A stretch of 64,000 nucleotides of DNA, taken from Pandoraea terrigena (lineage in GTDB: Bacteria > Pseudomonadota > Gammaproteobacteria > Burkholderiales > Burkholderiaceae). The DNA lies in the NCBI RefSeq assembly GCF_902459705.1, contig NZ_CABPRU010000013.1, positions 1 through 64,000 of the forward strand, written 5' to 3'. The position numbers and the translations under genes are program-made. Every line of letters starts with the position of its first letter. Within the stretch, counting starts at the first letter, position 1. The notes beneath the pieces were generated by a model. The model did no database searches. It was not told the DNA's origin and worked only from the letters and a program-made list of their open reading frames with translations. This document shows, piece after piece, positions 17,476-26,453 of the stretch.

Positions 17476-17787
17476 ATGAAGCTGCGTGAACTCGCGCATT
17501 CGCGCACGGGCGACAAGGGCAATACGCTGAATATCTCGCTCATCTGCTACGACGCACGACATTACGAGCGCCTGCGTGCCGAGGTCACGGCCGGGCGGGT
17601 GAAGGCGTTTCTTGGGGACGTCGTACTTGGCGACGTCGTGCGTTACGAACTGCCGCGCCTGGCCGCGTTCAACTTTGTCCTGGGCAAGGCGCTCGGGGGC
17701 GGTGTGACGCGCTCCCTGGCGCTCGACGCCCATGGCAAATCGCTCAGCTCGGCCTTGCTGGATCTTGAGGTTCCGAATAGGGATTGA
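17476..17787 (+). CDS. AtuA C-terminal-domain-like small protein
   Basis: A 103-residue protein beginning MKLRELAHSRTGDKGNTLNIS, the typical opening of the small domain found at the C-terminus of longer AtuA proteins or as a separate gene beside them. It begins one base after the AtuA stop, implying translational coupling and a complex. Catalytic role unknown. The gene ends 22 bp before the convergent orphan gene. Confidence 0.82.
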   Translation: MKLRELAHSRTGDKGNTLNISLICYDARHYERLRAEVTAGRVKAFLGDVVLGDVVRYELPRLAAFNFVLGKALGGGVTRSLALDAHGKSLSSALLDLEVPNRD

Positions 17788-17809
17788 CGCGCGTCGCCAT
17801 GCCGCCCCC

Positions 17810-19615
17810 TCACACCCGCGTCGACTCGATATCGAGATGCACCACCCCCGAGCGCGTACGCGTCACGCCTGGCGGGACATCGGGACGGTCATGCGGCGAC
17901 GACTCGGTCGCTTGCGACACCGTTGCGCTGCACGACGACACGACTCGTTCCAGTAGCGCCGCGCTCCAGTGTTGATACAGCAACAGCAAACGATACGACG
18001 TTCGTACCGGCGTTGCGCCCCCACACTGCCACGCCCCTGCCTTCCACCGCTGTCCCCACGGACTCTCGGCCGGATCCCGGCTCAGATAGTGATGGTCGTC
18101 AACGCATGACGCGTGGCACGGCACGTTGAACGCCTCGCAAGCGGCGGCAATGTCGCTTACCGTCAGCGTCTCGCTGGATGCCAGCAAGCGCTCACGTAAA
18201 GCCCCCTGCGACGCGATGGTCGCCAGCAGCGGGGTATCGCAGTGCGTCGCGAGCTGCGTCACGCGATCGACGCGAGCGAGCACCATCGCCTGATCGTCGG
18301 CAGATACGATCGCGAGCCTCCCGCAAAGCGACTCCCACCGGTGCGTCAAGTCCTTCGCGTCGACGGTAAACGCCGTAGTGCGCGCCCAGGTGCCAAGCAG
18401 ACTCGTCACCGCGCGACACGAGTCGAGCATGAGACCGGCCACGCGCAAGAGCCCCCGGTAGCCATCGGTCCCGCTCGCCCCGCTCGCGAACCACGTCGGC
18501 ATCCAGAGCCCCAGCCGCGCGGGCGGCACGGCCGTGTTGGCAAACGTGAAGAGCGTGGCGACGTCGCGTGAACGCGTGAGCGCCGCGAGGGTACTTCGCC
18601 ACGTCGAAGGCACCGCAGATGGCGGCATCGGCGGCATCAGACACGCTTCAAGCAGACGGCATCCCGCATCCATGCGCTTGAGCACCTCGTCAACGGCGTG
18701 ATGGCGAATCAGCGTCGGAGAGCCGAGCGACTGCGTCATGACGCCCTTCGCTCCCTCGAACGCCAACAGCGTCCAGTCGGCCCACGGCACCCCGAACGGC
18801 GTGTTCGCGGCTGCAGCACCGCGTCCAGCATCCGGCCCCCCGTCATCCGCGCCCGCCACGGTGGCCCCCTCCTGATAAAAGCAAGCCGCAATGATCGCGA
18901 GTAACGACAGGTTGCCCACGAGCGACAAGGCATCGCGTGCCGCACGAAAATGCCATCCCCGGTCACCCGTCGCAGCCATTGCTTCAAGCCATCGCGTAAT
19001 ATCGCGGCACGCGGGATCGACACCGGCGTGAGTCGCGTCGCGTGTGTCCCCACGGGAAGTGGGCGCCAACATCGCGTCTGCCTGTGTCACGGTGTGCGCG
19101 AGACGCGCATCGCGCATATGCGCCAGACCAAACTCCTTGCGGTAGAAATGCTGGCAGGGCCCGGTCGTCACCCACAATCCTGCCCATGCCCCGACAAATG
19201 CCCGCGCAAGCACAGGATCGATGCGACTTGACGCCCCGCCCACATTGCCCCGTACGTTGCCGGCCACGTTAGCAGCCTGCGTAAAGCGCGCCTCAAGACC
19301 GGCTGGCTCGGCAAGGCGTTGCGTCGTCTCCCCCCACCCGCCTGCCGGGCGGGTACCCCTTACCGTGCCCCAACCGCCGGCGCCTGCACACTGCTGGTAC
19401 CCCATCGCTGCCCTCCACATGGTCGTCGCCGGGCGCACCGGCAAACTGTCGACTATAGGCAGGCGGCATCGATTCCGCGGCGCCCCGTCGAGCGGGTACG
19501 CCCGCATGCCCGGCCCCGCCGGCGTCAAAGCCGATGAACGTCGCGTCCCGTATTCCCCCAGCAAGTGCCCACTTACGCACGTTGCGCAGGACAGCGCGTC
19601 ATCTCCTCTCGCCAA
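17810..19615 (-). CDS. Large protein of unknown function (up to 601 residues)
   Basis: I do not recognise this protein. It is a long uninterrupted reading frame with no competing long frame on the other strand over most of its length. It is rich in Ala, Arg, Thr, Trp and Cys and very poor in Lys. The first ~75 residues look unstructured, so the true start may be the Met at about residue 66 (MWRAAMGYQQ) or near residue 37. One moderately hydrophobic stretch (LSLVGNLSLLAIIAACF) may be a membrane or buried helix. It is convergent with the AtuA unit and has no operon partner. A secreted effector or a lineage-specific protein is possible but unsupported. Confidence 0.55.
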   Translation of the reverse strand: MARGDDALSCATCVSGHLLGEYGTRRSSALTPAGPGMRAYPLDGAPRNRCRLPIVDSLPVRPATTMWRAAMGYQQCAGAGGWGTVRGTRPAGGWGETTQRLAEPAGLEARFTQAANVAGNVRGNVGGASSRIDPVLARAFVGAWAGLWVTTGPCQHFYRKEFGLAHMRDARLAHTVTQADAMLAPTSRGDTRDATHAGVDPACRDITRWLEAMAATGDRGWHFRAARDALSLVGNLSLLAIIAACFYQEGATVAGADDGGPDAGRGAAAANTPFGVPWADWTLLAFEGAKGVMTQSLGSPTLIRHHAVDEVLKRMDAGCRLLEACLMPPMPPSAVPSTWRSTLAALTRSRDVATLFTFANTAVPPARLGLWMPTWFASGASGTDGYRGLLRVAGLMLDSCRAVTSLLGTWARTTAFTVDAKDLTHRWESLCGRLAIVSADDQAMVLARVDRVTQLATHCDTPLLATIASQGALRERLLASSETLTVSDIAAACEAFNVPCHASCVDDHHYLSRDPAESPWGQRWKAGAWQCGGATPVRTSYRLLLLYQHWSAALLERVVSSCSATVSQATESSPHDRPDVPPGVTRTRSGVVHLDIESTRV

Positions 19616-19808
19616 GTGCCGACGCGTCGCGGTAGACTTTCGGACACCTGACGTCAGCGGCCACTCGTGCGCCCTGGCGAGCCCTCACTTCGCCGAGATT
19701 GCCGCGAAACCGGTGGGCCGATGCCACACCTGCCCGCCAGGCCCGCTGACGATCCACGACATTTCGATGCTAGAACGCGAGCGCGCCCGCCGCGCACACC
19801 CTGCCCCT

Positions 19809-20750
19809 ATGGTCAATAGCCCGTCTCAGATGCTTGCCGCGCCACTCAACGCGCTCCCCCTTGTTCCGCTCGCGCCCGACCAGATCCCGCTGGGCGAAGC
19901 CCTCCCCTGGGCGATCGTCGATCGCAACGGGGAAGCGCTGCTCGCCGAAGGCGATATCGTTCCCACCCAGGCTGGGCGCGACTGGTTGTTCGCGTCGTTC
20001 GCGCCGCATCGCGCCGCCACGCTCGGTGACGACGACACCGCACCGCCCGACGTTGCGCCGCCTTTGGCATCGTCCCCGGACAATGCCGCCTCCGGCACAA
20101 CGCAACCACAGTACGCACTCACCGACCTGAATCTGCGTCCCGGCGACTGGCTGCAGATCCAGTTGCCGCCCGGCGCCGGGTCGCAGCGGGTACGCACCCG
20201 CGTGATCGGTTACGCGCCGAATCAGATGCTGTTCATCACCGCCCCGTCGGGCCGCACCGCCCCCCCTGCCCTGCAGGCCAGCGAGCGGCTCGAACTCTGG
20301 ACGTTTTCCGGCGAAGACATCTATCACTTCGTCTGTACGGTCGAGCGCGTCGAGCGACTGCCGTTCGACTACGTCGTGCTGTCGTCACCCGCGCAGATCC
20401 GCCGCAAGGTGCTGCGCCGTTCGCAGCGAGTCCCCGCCAAGCTGGTGGTATCGGTCAGTGCGGGGGAGGCTCGCCACCTTGCACTGCTGCAGGACGTCAG
20501 CGCCGAAGGTGTCTCCCTGGTGGCGGACACGTCGCTCGGTGCGCCCGGCGACAGCCTGCGTCTGGCGTTTCGCGTGCGCGTCGGCGACATCGACATGCCC
20601 ATCGACGCCAACGGCACGATCCGCAGCGTGCAGCAGGGCGACGACGGCAGTCATCTGCACGGCATCGAATTGCCTGTGCTCGACCCTGCGCATTACGTCG
20701 CGCTCAAGTGCTATGTCTATGAGCGCCTGCTCGCGCTCGGGGGGGCCTGA
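19809..20750 (+). CDS. PilZ-domain c-di-GMP receptor, YcgR-like
   Basis: About 313 residues. The C-terminal half is a PilZ domain: the RRSQR box near LRRSQRVPAK and the DVSAEG (DxSxxG) motif bind c-di-GMP. Before it a beta-rich YcgR-N-like domain starts at LNLRPGDWLQI. Proteins of this build act as flagellar brakes or other c-di-GMP outputs. The start is uncertain: ATG 19809 is used here, ATG 19767 is an alternative, and neither has a good ribosome binding site. A run of seven G lies just before the stop, and the last base is shared with the next start codon (TGATG). Confidence 0.75.
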   Translation: MVNSPSQMLAAPLNALPLVPLAPDQIPLGEALPWAIVDRNGEALLAEGDIVPTQAGRDWLFASFAPHRAATLGDDDTAPPDVAPPLASSPDNAASGTTQPQYALTDLNLRPGDWLQIQLPPGAGSQRVRTRVIGYAPNQMLFITAPSGRTAPPALQASERLELWTFSGEDIYHFVCTVERVERLPFDYVVLSSPAQIRRKVLRRSQRVPAKLVVSVSAGEARHLALLQDVSAEGVSLVADTSLGAPGDSLRLAFRVRVGDIDMPIDANGTIRSVQQGDDGSHLHGIELPVLDPAHYVALKCYVYERLLALGGA

Positions 20751-21541
20751 TGGCAAAGCCTCCCCCTCTCGAGGCGGAGCGTCCGCGCACGCTCGCCAGC
20801 CAGACGCTGTTCCGCGGTCTCGATATCGTGGAAGCCGTCGCCGCCGGCATCGACACCGTGCCCGCGCTCTCGGCACACACCGGCATCACGCCGTCGACCA
20901 CGCACCGGATTGCGTCGGCGCTCGTGCACGCGGGGTATCTGCGTTTCGAACCGCGGCGCGGCTACCGCCTGGGCAACAAGCTCATCGAACTGGGATTTCT
21001 CGCCTATCGACAGATCGACCTGCCTCGACTCGCGCGGCCGACGCTCGAATCGCTCGCGAGCGAGACGAAGGACACCGTGCACCTGGCCGTCGCCGACGGC
21101 TGGGAAGTGATGTATCTCGACAAGCTGCCCGGACAACGCGCCGTTGAAATCAGCTCGCGCATCGGCGGACGCAAGCCGATCTGCGTCACCGGGGTGGGCA
21201 AGGCGCTGTTGCTCGATCAGGACGAAGCCGCATGGAAGGCACAGCTTGCGCACTACCAGTCGCAAGCGTCCTCGGCACCGATCGACAAGGCGACGTGGCT
21301 CGCGCGCATGCACGACTACGCGCGTCTCGGTTACGCGTTCGATCTGGAAGACGACACGCCGCAGATTCGCTGCGTGGCAGCACCGGTGTATGACGCCAGC
21401 CAACGCATCGTCGCCGCCATCAGCGTGTCGAGCACGACCAAGTACATGAGCCGCGAGCGCATGCAGGAACTCGTGCCGCGCGTGAAGCACGCCGCAGCGC
21501 AGATCAGCCACCAGCTCGGCTGGTCGGGTCACGGGGGATGA
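20750..21541 (+). CDS. IclR family regulator
   Basis: A 263-residue IclR protein: winged helix in the first ~90 residues (TLFRGLDIVEAVAAG, HTGITPSTTHRIASALV) and a GAF-like effector domain after it, with VTGVGKALL and YAFDLEDD as usual landmarks. Its ATG overlaps the PilZ stop by one base, so the two are co-translated although they look functionally unrelated. The mhpF-mhpE pair that starts downstream on the other strand is a plausible target, because IclR proteins often control aromatic catabolism. Confidence 0.85.
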   Translation: MAKPPPLEAERPRTLASQTLFRGLDIVEAVAAGIDTVPALSAHTGITPSTTHRIASALVHAGYLRFEPRRGYRLGNKLIELGFLAYRQIDLPRLARPTLESLASETKDTVHLAVADGWEVMYLDKLPGQRAVEISSRIGGRKPICVTGVGKALLLDQDEAAWKAQLAHYQSQASSAPIDKATWLARMHDYARLGYAFDLEDDTPQIRCVAAPVYDASQRIVAAISVSSTTKYMSRERMQELVPRVKHAAAQISHQLGWSGHGG

Positions 21542-21565
21542 GGCTCGTCGACGGCTTCTCGTCGA

Positions 21566-21597
21566 CGAAAAAACGGCCCTTGCGTGCAAGGGCCGTT
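21566..21597 (-). terminator. Terminator of the mhpF-mhpE operon
   Basis: A 12-bp perfect stem (AACGGCCCTTGC/GCAAGGGCCGTT) with a 2-nt centre, which would open to a 4-nt loop. On the minus strand it is followed by TTTTTT, so it terminates the minus-strand mhp genes 63 bp after their stop. On the plus strand there is no T-run. Confidence 0.85.
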
Positions 21598-21659
21598 AGC
21601 GGTACGGCACGGGAGACGCCGCTACCCGCGAGATGCCTTGGGCGATGCGCGTCTTTGCA

Positions 21660-22679
21660 CTACGCTGCGCGGCGCTTGAGCAGATCGAGCGCGACGTCGA
21701 CGATCATGTCTTCCTGACCGCCCACCATGCGACGCTGCCCCAGTTCGACCAGGATGTCGACGGTCTTGAGGTCGTAGCGCGCGGCGGCAGCTTCCGCGTG
21801 ACGCAGGAAGCTCGAATACACGCCCGCGTAGCCAAGCGCCAGCGTTTCTCGATCGACGCGCACGGCGCGATCCTGCAGCGGGCGCACGATGTCGTCGGCG
21901 GCGTCCATCAACGTGTACAGATCGCAGCCGTGGTGCCAGCCCAAGCGCGACGCCGCGGCAATGAACACTTCCAGCGGCGCATTGCCCGCGCCCGCGCCCA
22001 TGCCCGCCAGGCTGGCGTCGATGCGATCACAGCCCTCCTCCACCGCAACGATGGAATTCGCCACGCCCAGGCTCAGGTTGTGGTGCGCATGCATGCCGGT
22101 GAGCGTCTCGGGCTTGAGCACGTCCTTGAAGGCGCGGAATCGCTCGCGCACATCATTCATGCCCAGCGCGCCGCCCGAATCCACCACATAGATACACGTC
22201 GCGCCGTACGATTCCATCAACTTCGCCTGCTCGGCAAGACGCTGCGGCGTGATCATGTGACTCATCATCAGAAAGCCCACCGTGTCCATGCCCAGCTCGC
22301 GCGCGTAGGCGATGTGCTGGCGGGAGACGTCGGCTTCGGTGCAGTGCGTTGCAATACGCACCACGCGCGCGCCGGCGTCATAGGCTTCGCGCAGGTCGTG
22401 CACGGTGCCCACGCCCGGCAGCAGCAACGTGGCGACCTTGGCGTGCGTGACCGTCTCGGCCACGGCGGCAATCCACTCGAGATCGGTATGGGCGCCGAAC
22501 CCGTAATTGAAGCTGGAGCCGGCAAGGCCGTCGCCGTGCGCGACTTCGATGGAGTCGACATGCGCGGCGTCGAGCGCGGCGGCAATCGCCTTCACATTGG
22601 CAATGCTGTACTGGTGACGAATCGCGTGGCTGCCGTCGCGCAGCGTCACGTCGGAGATATAGAGCTTTTTCTGCGTCAT
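21660..22679 (-). CDS. mhpE: 4-Hydroxy-2-oxovalerate aldolase
   Basis: A 339-residue DRE-TIM aldolase that splits 4-hydroxy-2-oxovalerate into pyruvate and acetaldehyde. [16 protein letters not shown] carries the catalytic Arg/Asp pair and [11 protein letters not shown] the metal-binding histidines; the C-terminal domain that docks onto the dehydrogenase is present. The start at MTQKK (22679) is favoured over an upstream in-frame Met because it matches the family; AGGAG lies about 12 nt before it. It is 34 bp downstream of mhpF and should form the channeling complex with it. Confidence 0.93.
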   Translation of the reverse strand: MTQKKLYISDVTLRDGSHAIRHQYSIANVKAIAAALDAAHVDSIEVAHGDGLAGSSFNYGFGAHTDLEWIAAVAETVTHAKVATLLLPGVGTVHDLREAYDAGARVVRIATHCTEADVSRQHIAYARELGMDTVGFLMMSHMITPQRLAEQAKLMESYGATCIYVVDSGGALGMNDVRERFRAFKDVLKPETLTGMHAHHNLSLGVANSIVAVEEGCDRIDASLAGMGAGAGNAPLEVFIAAASRLGWHHGCDLYTLMDAADDIVRPLQDRAVRVDRETLALGYAGVYSSFLRHAEAAAARYDLKTVDILVELGQRRMVGGQEDMIVDVALDLLKRRAA

Positions 22680-22713
22680 GATGAGGTGTGTCTCCTGAGA
22701 GCGCATGCGACCG

Positions 22714-23658
22714 TCAGGCCGCGAGCGCCAGGCGGGTGGCGGCGATACGGTCGGCGCAAGCCAGCGCGGCGCTGGTCATGATGTCAAGATTGCCCGCGTA
22801 GGCCGGCAGATAGTGCGCGGCCCCTTCCACTTCGAGGAAGACCGAGGTCTTCAAGCCGGTGAGCTTGCCCAATCCCGGCACATTGAGCGCGCGCGCCGCG
22901 TCGAACAACTCGAACTGCACCTGTTGCTTGAGCCGATAGCCCGGCACATAGGCATGCACTTTGTCGACCATCGCCTGAATGCTGGCCTCGATGGCGGCCT
23001 GATCGCCCGGCTCGGACAGCACGAACACCGTGTCGCGCATGATGAGCGGCGGCTCCGCCGGGTTGAGCACGATGATCGCCTTGCCGCGCGAAGCGCCACC
23101 CAGCACTTCGATCGCCTTCGAGGTCGTTTCGGTGAACTCGTCGATGTTCGCGCGCGTGCCCGGGCCGGCCGACCGGCTCGAGATCGAGGCGACAATCTCC
23201 GCGTAATGCACCTTCGCCACCTGCGAGATGGCCGCGACCATGGGAATGGTCGCCTGACCACCGCACGTCACCATGTTGATGTTTCGCGCGTCCAGATGGG
23301 CGTCGAGGTTGATCGACGGAATCACGTACGGGCCGATGGCAGCAGGCGTCAGATCGATCACCTGCACTCCGCGCGCTTGCAGCAGTGCGTTGTGATGCGC
23401 GTGCGCCTTCGCCGACGTGGCATCGAATGCGATGCGGATGTCTTCAAAGCCCGGCATCGCCAGCAAACCGTCGATGCCTTCGGATGTCACCGGCACGCCC
23501 AGGCGCTGGGCACGCGCCAGTCCGTCCGAGGCCGGATCGATCCCGACCATCGCCCCCATCTCCAGATGCTCGCTGTTGCGCATCACCTTGATCATCAGGT
23601 CGGTGCCGATGTTGCCCGAGCCAATGATCGCCACTTTCTGCTTGCGTCGTTCCGTCAC
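22714..23658 (-). CDS. mhpF: Acetaldehyde dehydrogenase (acylating)
   Basis: A 314-residue NAD-dependent enzyme that turns acetaldehyde into acetyl-CoA. [18 protein letters not shown] is the Rossmann loop and [12 protein letters not shown] holds the catalytic cysteine. The start is GTG at 23658: AGGAG lies 7 nt upstream and the protein then begins with the family's usual [10 protein letters not shown]; a longer in-frame start exists but lacks support. First gene of the mhpF-mhpE operon. The usual hydratase, hydrolase and ring-cleavage genes of a meta pathway are not in the window, so this is a detached lower-pathway module. Confidence 0.93.
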   Translation of the reverse strand: MTERRKQKVAIIGSGNIGTDLMIKVMRNSEHLEMGAMVGIDPASDGLARAQRLGVPVTSEGIDGLLAMPGFEDIRIAFDATSAKAHAHHNALLQARGVQVIDLTPAAIGPYVIPSINLDAHLDARNINMVTCGGQATIPMVAAISQVAKVHYAEIVASISSRSAGPGTRANIDEFTETTSKAIEVLGGASRGKAIIVLNPAEPPLIMRDTVFVLSEPGDQAAIEASIQAMVDKVHAYVPGYRLKQQVQFELFDAARALNVPGLGKLTGLKTSVFLEVEGAAHYLPAYAGNLDIMTSAALACADRIAATRLALAA

Positions 23659-23741
23659 TGTCGTCTCCTGAACGTGTTCGTCCACTGGTATGAGGCGCAT
23701 CGTAATGGCGCGACAATTAAAATGTCAATATGTAAACATTG

Positions 23742-23758
23742 ATCTCATATATTGAGAT
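23742..23758. promoter_or_regulatory. Inverted repeat upstream of mhpF
   Basis: ATCTCA-TATAT-TGAGAT is a perfect 6-bp inverted repeat 84 bp before the mhpF GTG, in a short AT-rich stretch. Its size and symmetry suit an operator for a dimeric regulator; the IclR protein encoded at 20750-21541 is a candidate. No direct evidence. Confidence 0.4.
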
Positions 23759-23773
23759 GAAAAAATCCGCAGC

Positions 23774-23808
23774 TTATCCACACTTTTTGTTCACAAGCCC
23801 GTTGATAA
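23774..23808 (+). repeat. DnaA-box repeat unit 1 of 3
   Basis: The unit starts with a perfect DnaA consensus box TTATCCACA, then 7 bases, TTCACAA, 5 bases and the inverted degenerate box TTGATAA. The two other units at 23919 and 24081 have exactly the same spacing (9-7-7-5-7). The gap 23659-24377 has no credible gene; apart from these repeats and the inverted repeat at 23742 I see nothing else in it. Confidence 0.8.
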
Positions 23809-23918
23809 CTTGCGGAAAAGCATGGCAAGTGACTGATTCGTCAGGGAAGAATGACCGCGCGCGAAAGTTGTGCCATGCGCCGGAAAACAAGGCCTGGCGA
23901 GGGTTTTGCACAAGTTCG

Positions 23919-23953
23919 TTATCCACAGAATCTGTTTGCAAGCCAGTGGACAA
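23919..23953 (+). repeat. DnaA-box repeat unit 2 of 3
   Basis: Perfect TTATCCACA box, 7 bases, TTTGCAA, 5 bases, TGGACAA. It lies 145 bp after unit 1. Units 1 and 2 also share CT-(T/C)GCGG directly after the core, so the conserved block extends a little beyond 35 bp. Confidence 0.8.
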
Positions 23954-24080
23954 CTCGCGGATAGCTGCCTCAAGTCCTTGATCCTATGGAGGAAAAAGCT
24001 GGCGCACATTGGATGTGCCCTGTCGGGATCGTCGGGATGCCCAGCGACGCGCGGCCGGCGTTGGCGGGCGGGGCATCGTG

Positions 24081-24115
24081 TTATCCACAGAAAATGTTCA
24101 CAACCCGGTGAATAA
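24081..24115 (+). repeat. DnaA-box repeat unit 3 of 3
   Basis: Perfect TTATCCACA box, 7 bases, TTCACAA, 5 bases, TGAATAA. It lies 162 bp after unit 2 and about 260 bp before pagP. All three units have the same orientation. Confidence 0.8.
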
Positions 24116-24377
24116 CAGGTCGATATCCGCGATAGGTCATTGATGCAAAACGACTTCTTCGCCGAGCGACAGGTTCGGTCACCGCGAGCTTCGACCGGAG
24201 GCAGTCATGCGACGAGACGGGGCGTCGAACTTTTGCATCGGCGACGCGGTCTAGAAAGACTGGAATGCCAGTCACAGGGCGCGCCAGGGCAATGTCCCAG
24301 GTTCGCGATGCGCCATTCGCCAGCACGACGCCGGCGATCGTGATCGACACGTTTCTTGCAACACGACACACGCCACC

Positions 24378-25040
24378 ATGAATACGAACCCCCAACACAC
24401 CGGGCGGCTCGCGCCATCGATTCAACTCGCACCGCTTGCCTCGCCCTCAAGTATTTCGCCGTTCTCTGTCCGCCACACGTTGGTCGCGCTGGGTGCGGCG
24501 TTGACGTTGCTGTCGCCGCTCGCGGCCCATGCCGATGGTGCGCCAAGCGGTATCTCCACCTGGACCGGCGCCATCGTGGATGAGGTTCGTGACGTCGCAA
24601 CGCAAGGCGCGAGCGACCTTTACGTACCATTGCATACGCATCACCTACGCTTCGCCTACACGAGCGAAAAGATCGCCCAATACAACGAAAACCCGTGGGG
24701 CCTGGGCTACGGACGTGTGTTGTCCGACGGCAAGAACGGCTCGCGCATGCTGTATGCCATGGCGTTCAAGGACTCGCATAACGATTGGTCGCCGATGGCC
24801 GGATACGGTCGTATCTGGAACATCGCCAACGCGGGCCCCGTGCGCTTCGGTCTCGGCTATACGGTCTTTCTGATGTCGCGCTCGGACACGCTCGGCGGCG
24901 TGCCTTTCCCCGGCGCGCTGCCCCTCGCCGAAATCGGCGTGGGGCGCGCCTCGGTCTCGACCACCTACGTGCCCGGTGGCAAGGGCAACGGCAACGTCCT
25001 GTTCATCTTCGGTCGTTATACGTTCGGCAAGCCGGGTTGA
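24378..25040 (+). CDS. pagP: Lipid A palmitoyltransferase PagP
   Basis: A 220-residue outer-membrane beta-barrel enzyme that moves a palmitate from phospholipid to lipid A. A signal peptide covers about residues 30-51 (cleavage near LAAHA). The catalytic set is visible: H89 in THHLRFAY and D132-S133 in FKDSHNDW; LGYGRVLSDG and LYAMAF are family landmarks. The N-terminal extension before the signal core is long, so a later start is possible. Its 3' end overlaps the convergent MFS gene by 25 bp. In other bacteria PagP responds to outer-membrane damage and antimicrobial peptides. Confidence 0.88.
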   Translation: MNTNPQHTGRLAPSIQLAPLASPSSISPFSVRHTLVALGAALTLLSPLAAHADGAPSGISTWTGAIVDEVRDVATQGASDLYVPLHTHHLRFAYTSEKIAQYNENPWGLGYGRVLSDGKNGSRMLYAMAFKDSHNDWSPMAGYGRIWNIANAGPVRFGLGYTVFLMSRSDTLGGVPFPGALPLAEIGVGRASVSTTYVPGGKGNGNVLFIFGRYTFGKPG

Positions 25041-26347
25041 TCGCCCCGCGCTGACAGGCCACTCAGCGTCGCGGATTCGGGCGCGGTGCGTGCGCACCAT
25101 GCCCCGAACCCCGCGATATAGCAGTACGCCAGGGCAGGCACGAGGAACGACAGCACGATCCCGATACCATCCGCCAGCGCCCCCTGCAGATACGGCAACA
25201 CGGCGCCGCCGACGATTGCCATGCAGATGAGCCCACCGCCCTCGCTCACACGCGCACCGAGCCCGCCGACCGAGAGCGAGAAGATCGTCGGAAACATGAT
25301 GGCGTTGCCGAGACCGCAAGCCAGCAGCGACCACATCGCAAACGACGCTGGCAGGGCAAACGACGCGAGAATCAGCACCACGTTGTAGAGCGCGCACACG
25401 CTCAGCAGCCGCCCGGGTGACACCTTGCGCAACAGCCACGCCCCCAGGAAGCGCCCCGCCATCGCCCCACCCCAATACAGCGCCAGATATCGGCTCGCGT
25501 GCGCGTGATCGACGATGCCCGTGCCCGCTTGCGTCAGATAGACGATCAGGAAACTGCCGATACTGACTTCCGCACCAACATAAAGAAACAGCGCCACGAT
25601 GCCGTAGCGCAAGGGACGGTGTGCCAACAGACTGCGAACGTTGCCGAGCACGCTCGGGGGTGACGCGCGACTCGCGCGCTGCTCTGGCAGCGTCAGCCGC
25701 CAGAGCAGCACGCCACCGACGGCCAGCACCGCCGCCAGCAGGCCGTAGGGACCGCGCACGCTGTCCGCCGCATGACCGGTAGCGATCTGCGCCTGGGGCG
25801 CAAGTATCCAGAGCGCGGCGAGCGGCGGCCCGACGGTCGTGCCGAGCGAATTGAACGCTTGCACCAGCGTGAGGCGGCTTGCCGCAGCCCCGCGCGTGCC
25901 CAACGTCTCGACGTAGGCGTTCACCGCGACTTGCAGCAACGTGATGCCGCTCGCCAGCACGAAAAGCGCGGCGAGAAAGCAGGGATAGGACATGAGCGCC
26001 GCCGCGGGGAAGAACAGCGCGCACCCGACGCCGGCCAGCCACAGCGAACTGGCCAGCGCGCGACGGTAACCGACGCGCGCGGTGTACTGCCCCGCCGGGT
26101 ACGACACCACGAAATATGCCGCGAAGAAACTCGATTGAATCAAGGCCGCGTCACGAAAGGTCAGGTCGAACGCGGCCTTGAAGTGAGGCACCAGAATGTC
26201 GTTCAGCGACGTGATGAGTCCCATGGCGAAAAAGAGCGTCGCGAGCATGGCAAGCACGCGCTTCGCGGAAGGCATGGGAGACGGGGGAAACGCGTTGGGT
26301 GAGGGAATATCACGCAGGCCAGGGGCATTCGTGCGATCGACAACCAT
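25016..26347 (-). CDS. MFS transporter, FucP/GluP (fucose/glucose/galactose) type
   Basis: A 443-residue 12-helix carrier of the FHS branch. The first helix segment FFAMGLITSLNDILVPHFK and the SSFFAAYFVVSYPAGQ motif are characteristic of FucP/GluP proteins, as is NAYVETLG in TM4-5 and the C-terminal GNAIMFPTIFSLSVGGLG. It probably imports a sugar with protons. It is monocistronic here, convergent with pagP, and no sugar-metabolism genes are adjacent. Confidence 0.85.
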   Translation of the reverse strand: MVVDRTNAPGLRDIPSPNAFPPSPMPSAKRVLAMLATLFFAMGLITSLNDILVPHFKAAFDLTFRDAALIQSSFFAAYFVVSYPAGQYTARVGYRRALASSLWLAGVGCALFFPAAALMSYPCFLAALFVLASGITLLQVAVNAYVETLGTRGAAASRLTLVQAFNSLGTTVGPPLAALWILAPQAQIATGHAADSVRGPYGLLAAVLAVGGVLLWRLTLPEQRASRASPPSVLGNVRSLLAHRPLRYGIVALFLYVGAEVSIGSFLIVYLTQAGTGIVDHAHASRYLALYWGGAMAGRFLGAWLLRKVSPGRLLSVCALYNVVLILASFALPASFAMWSLLACGLGNAIMFPTIFSLSVGGLGARVSEGGGLICMAIVGGAVLPYLQGALADGIGIVLSFLVPALAYCYIAGFGAWCARTAPESATLSGLSARGDQPGLPNV

Positions 26348-26453
26348 GCTTGTCTCCAGTGGGCAACGAACTGTCTTCTCGTTGAGAGAGGGGGCCGGGC
26401 ATTAGCAGTCTAGAACGCGCCATCGATGTCGGGATACGGGCGAATTCTCATAA

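Noticed and set aside
23659-24377. Main chromosomal replication origin (oriC)
   Set aside because: Perfect DnaA boxes are present, but dnaA, dnaN, gyrB, rpmH or parAB are not nearby and no AT-rich unwinding region is evident.
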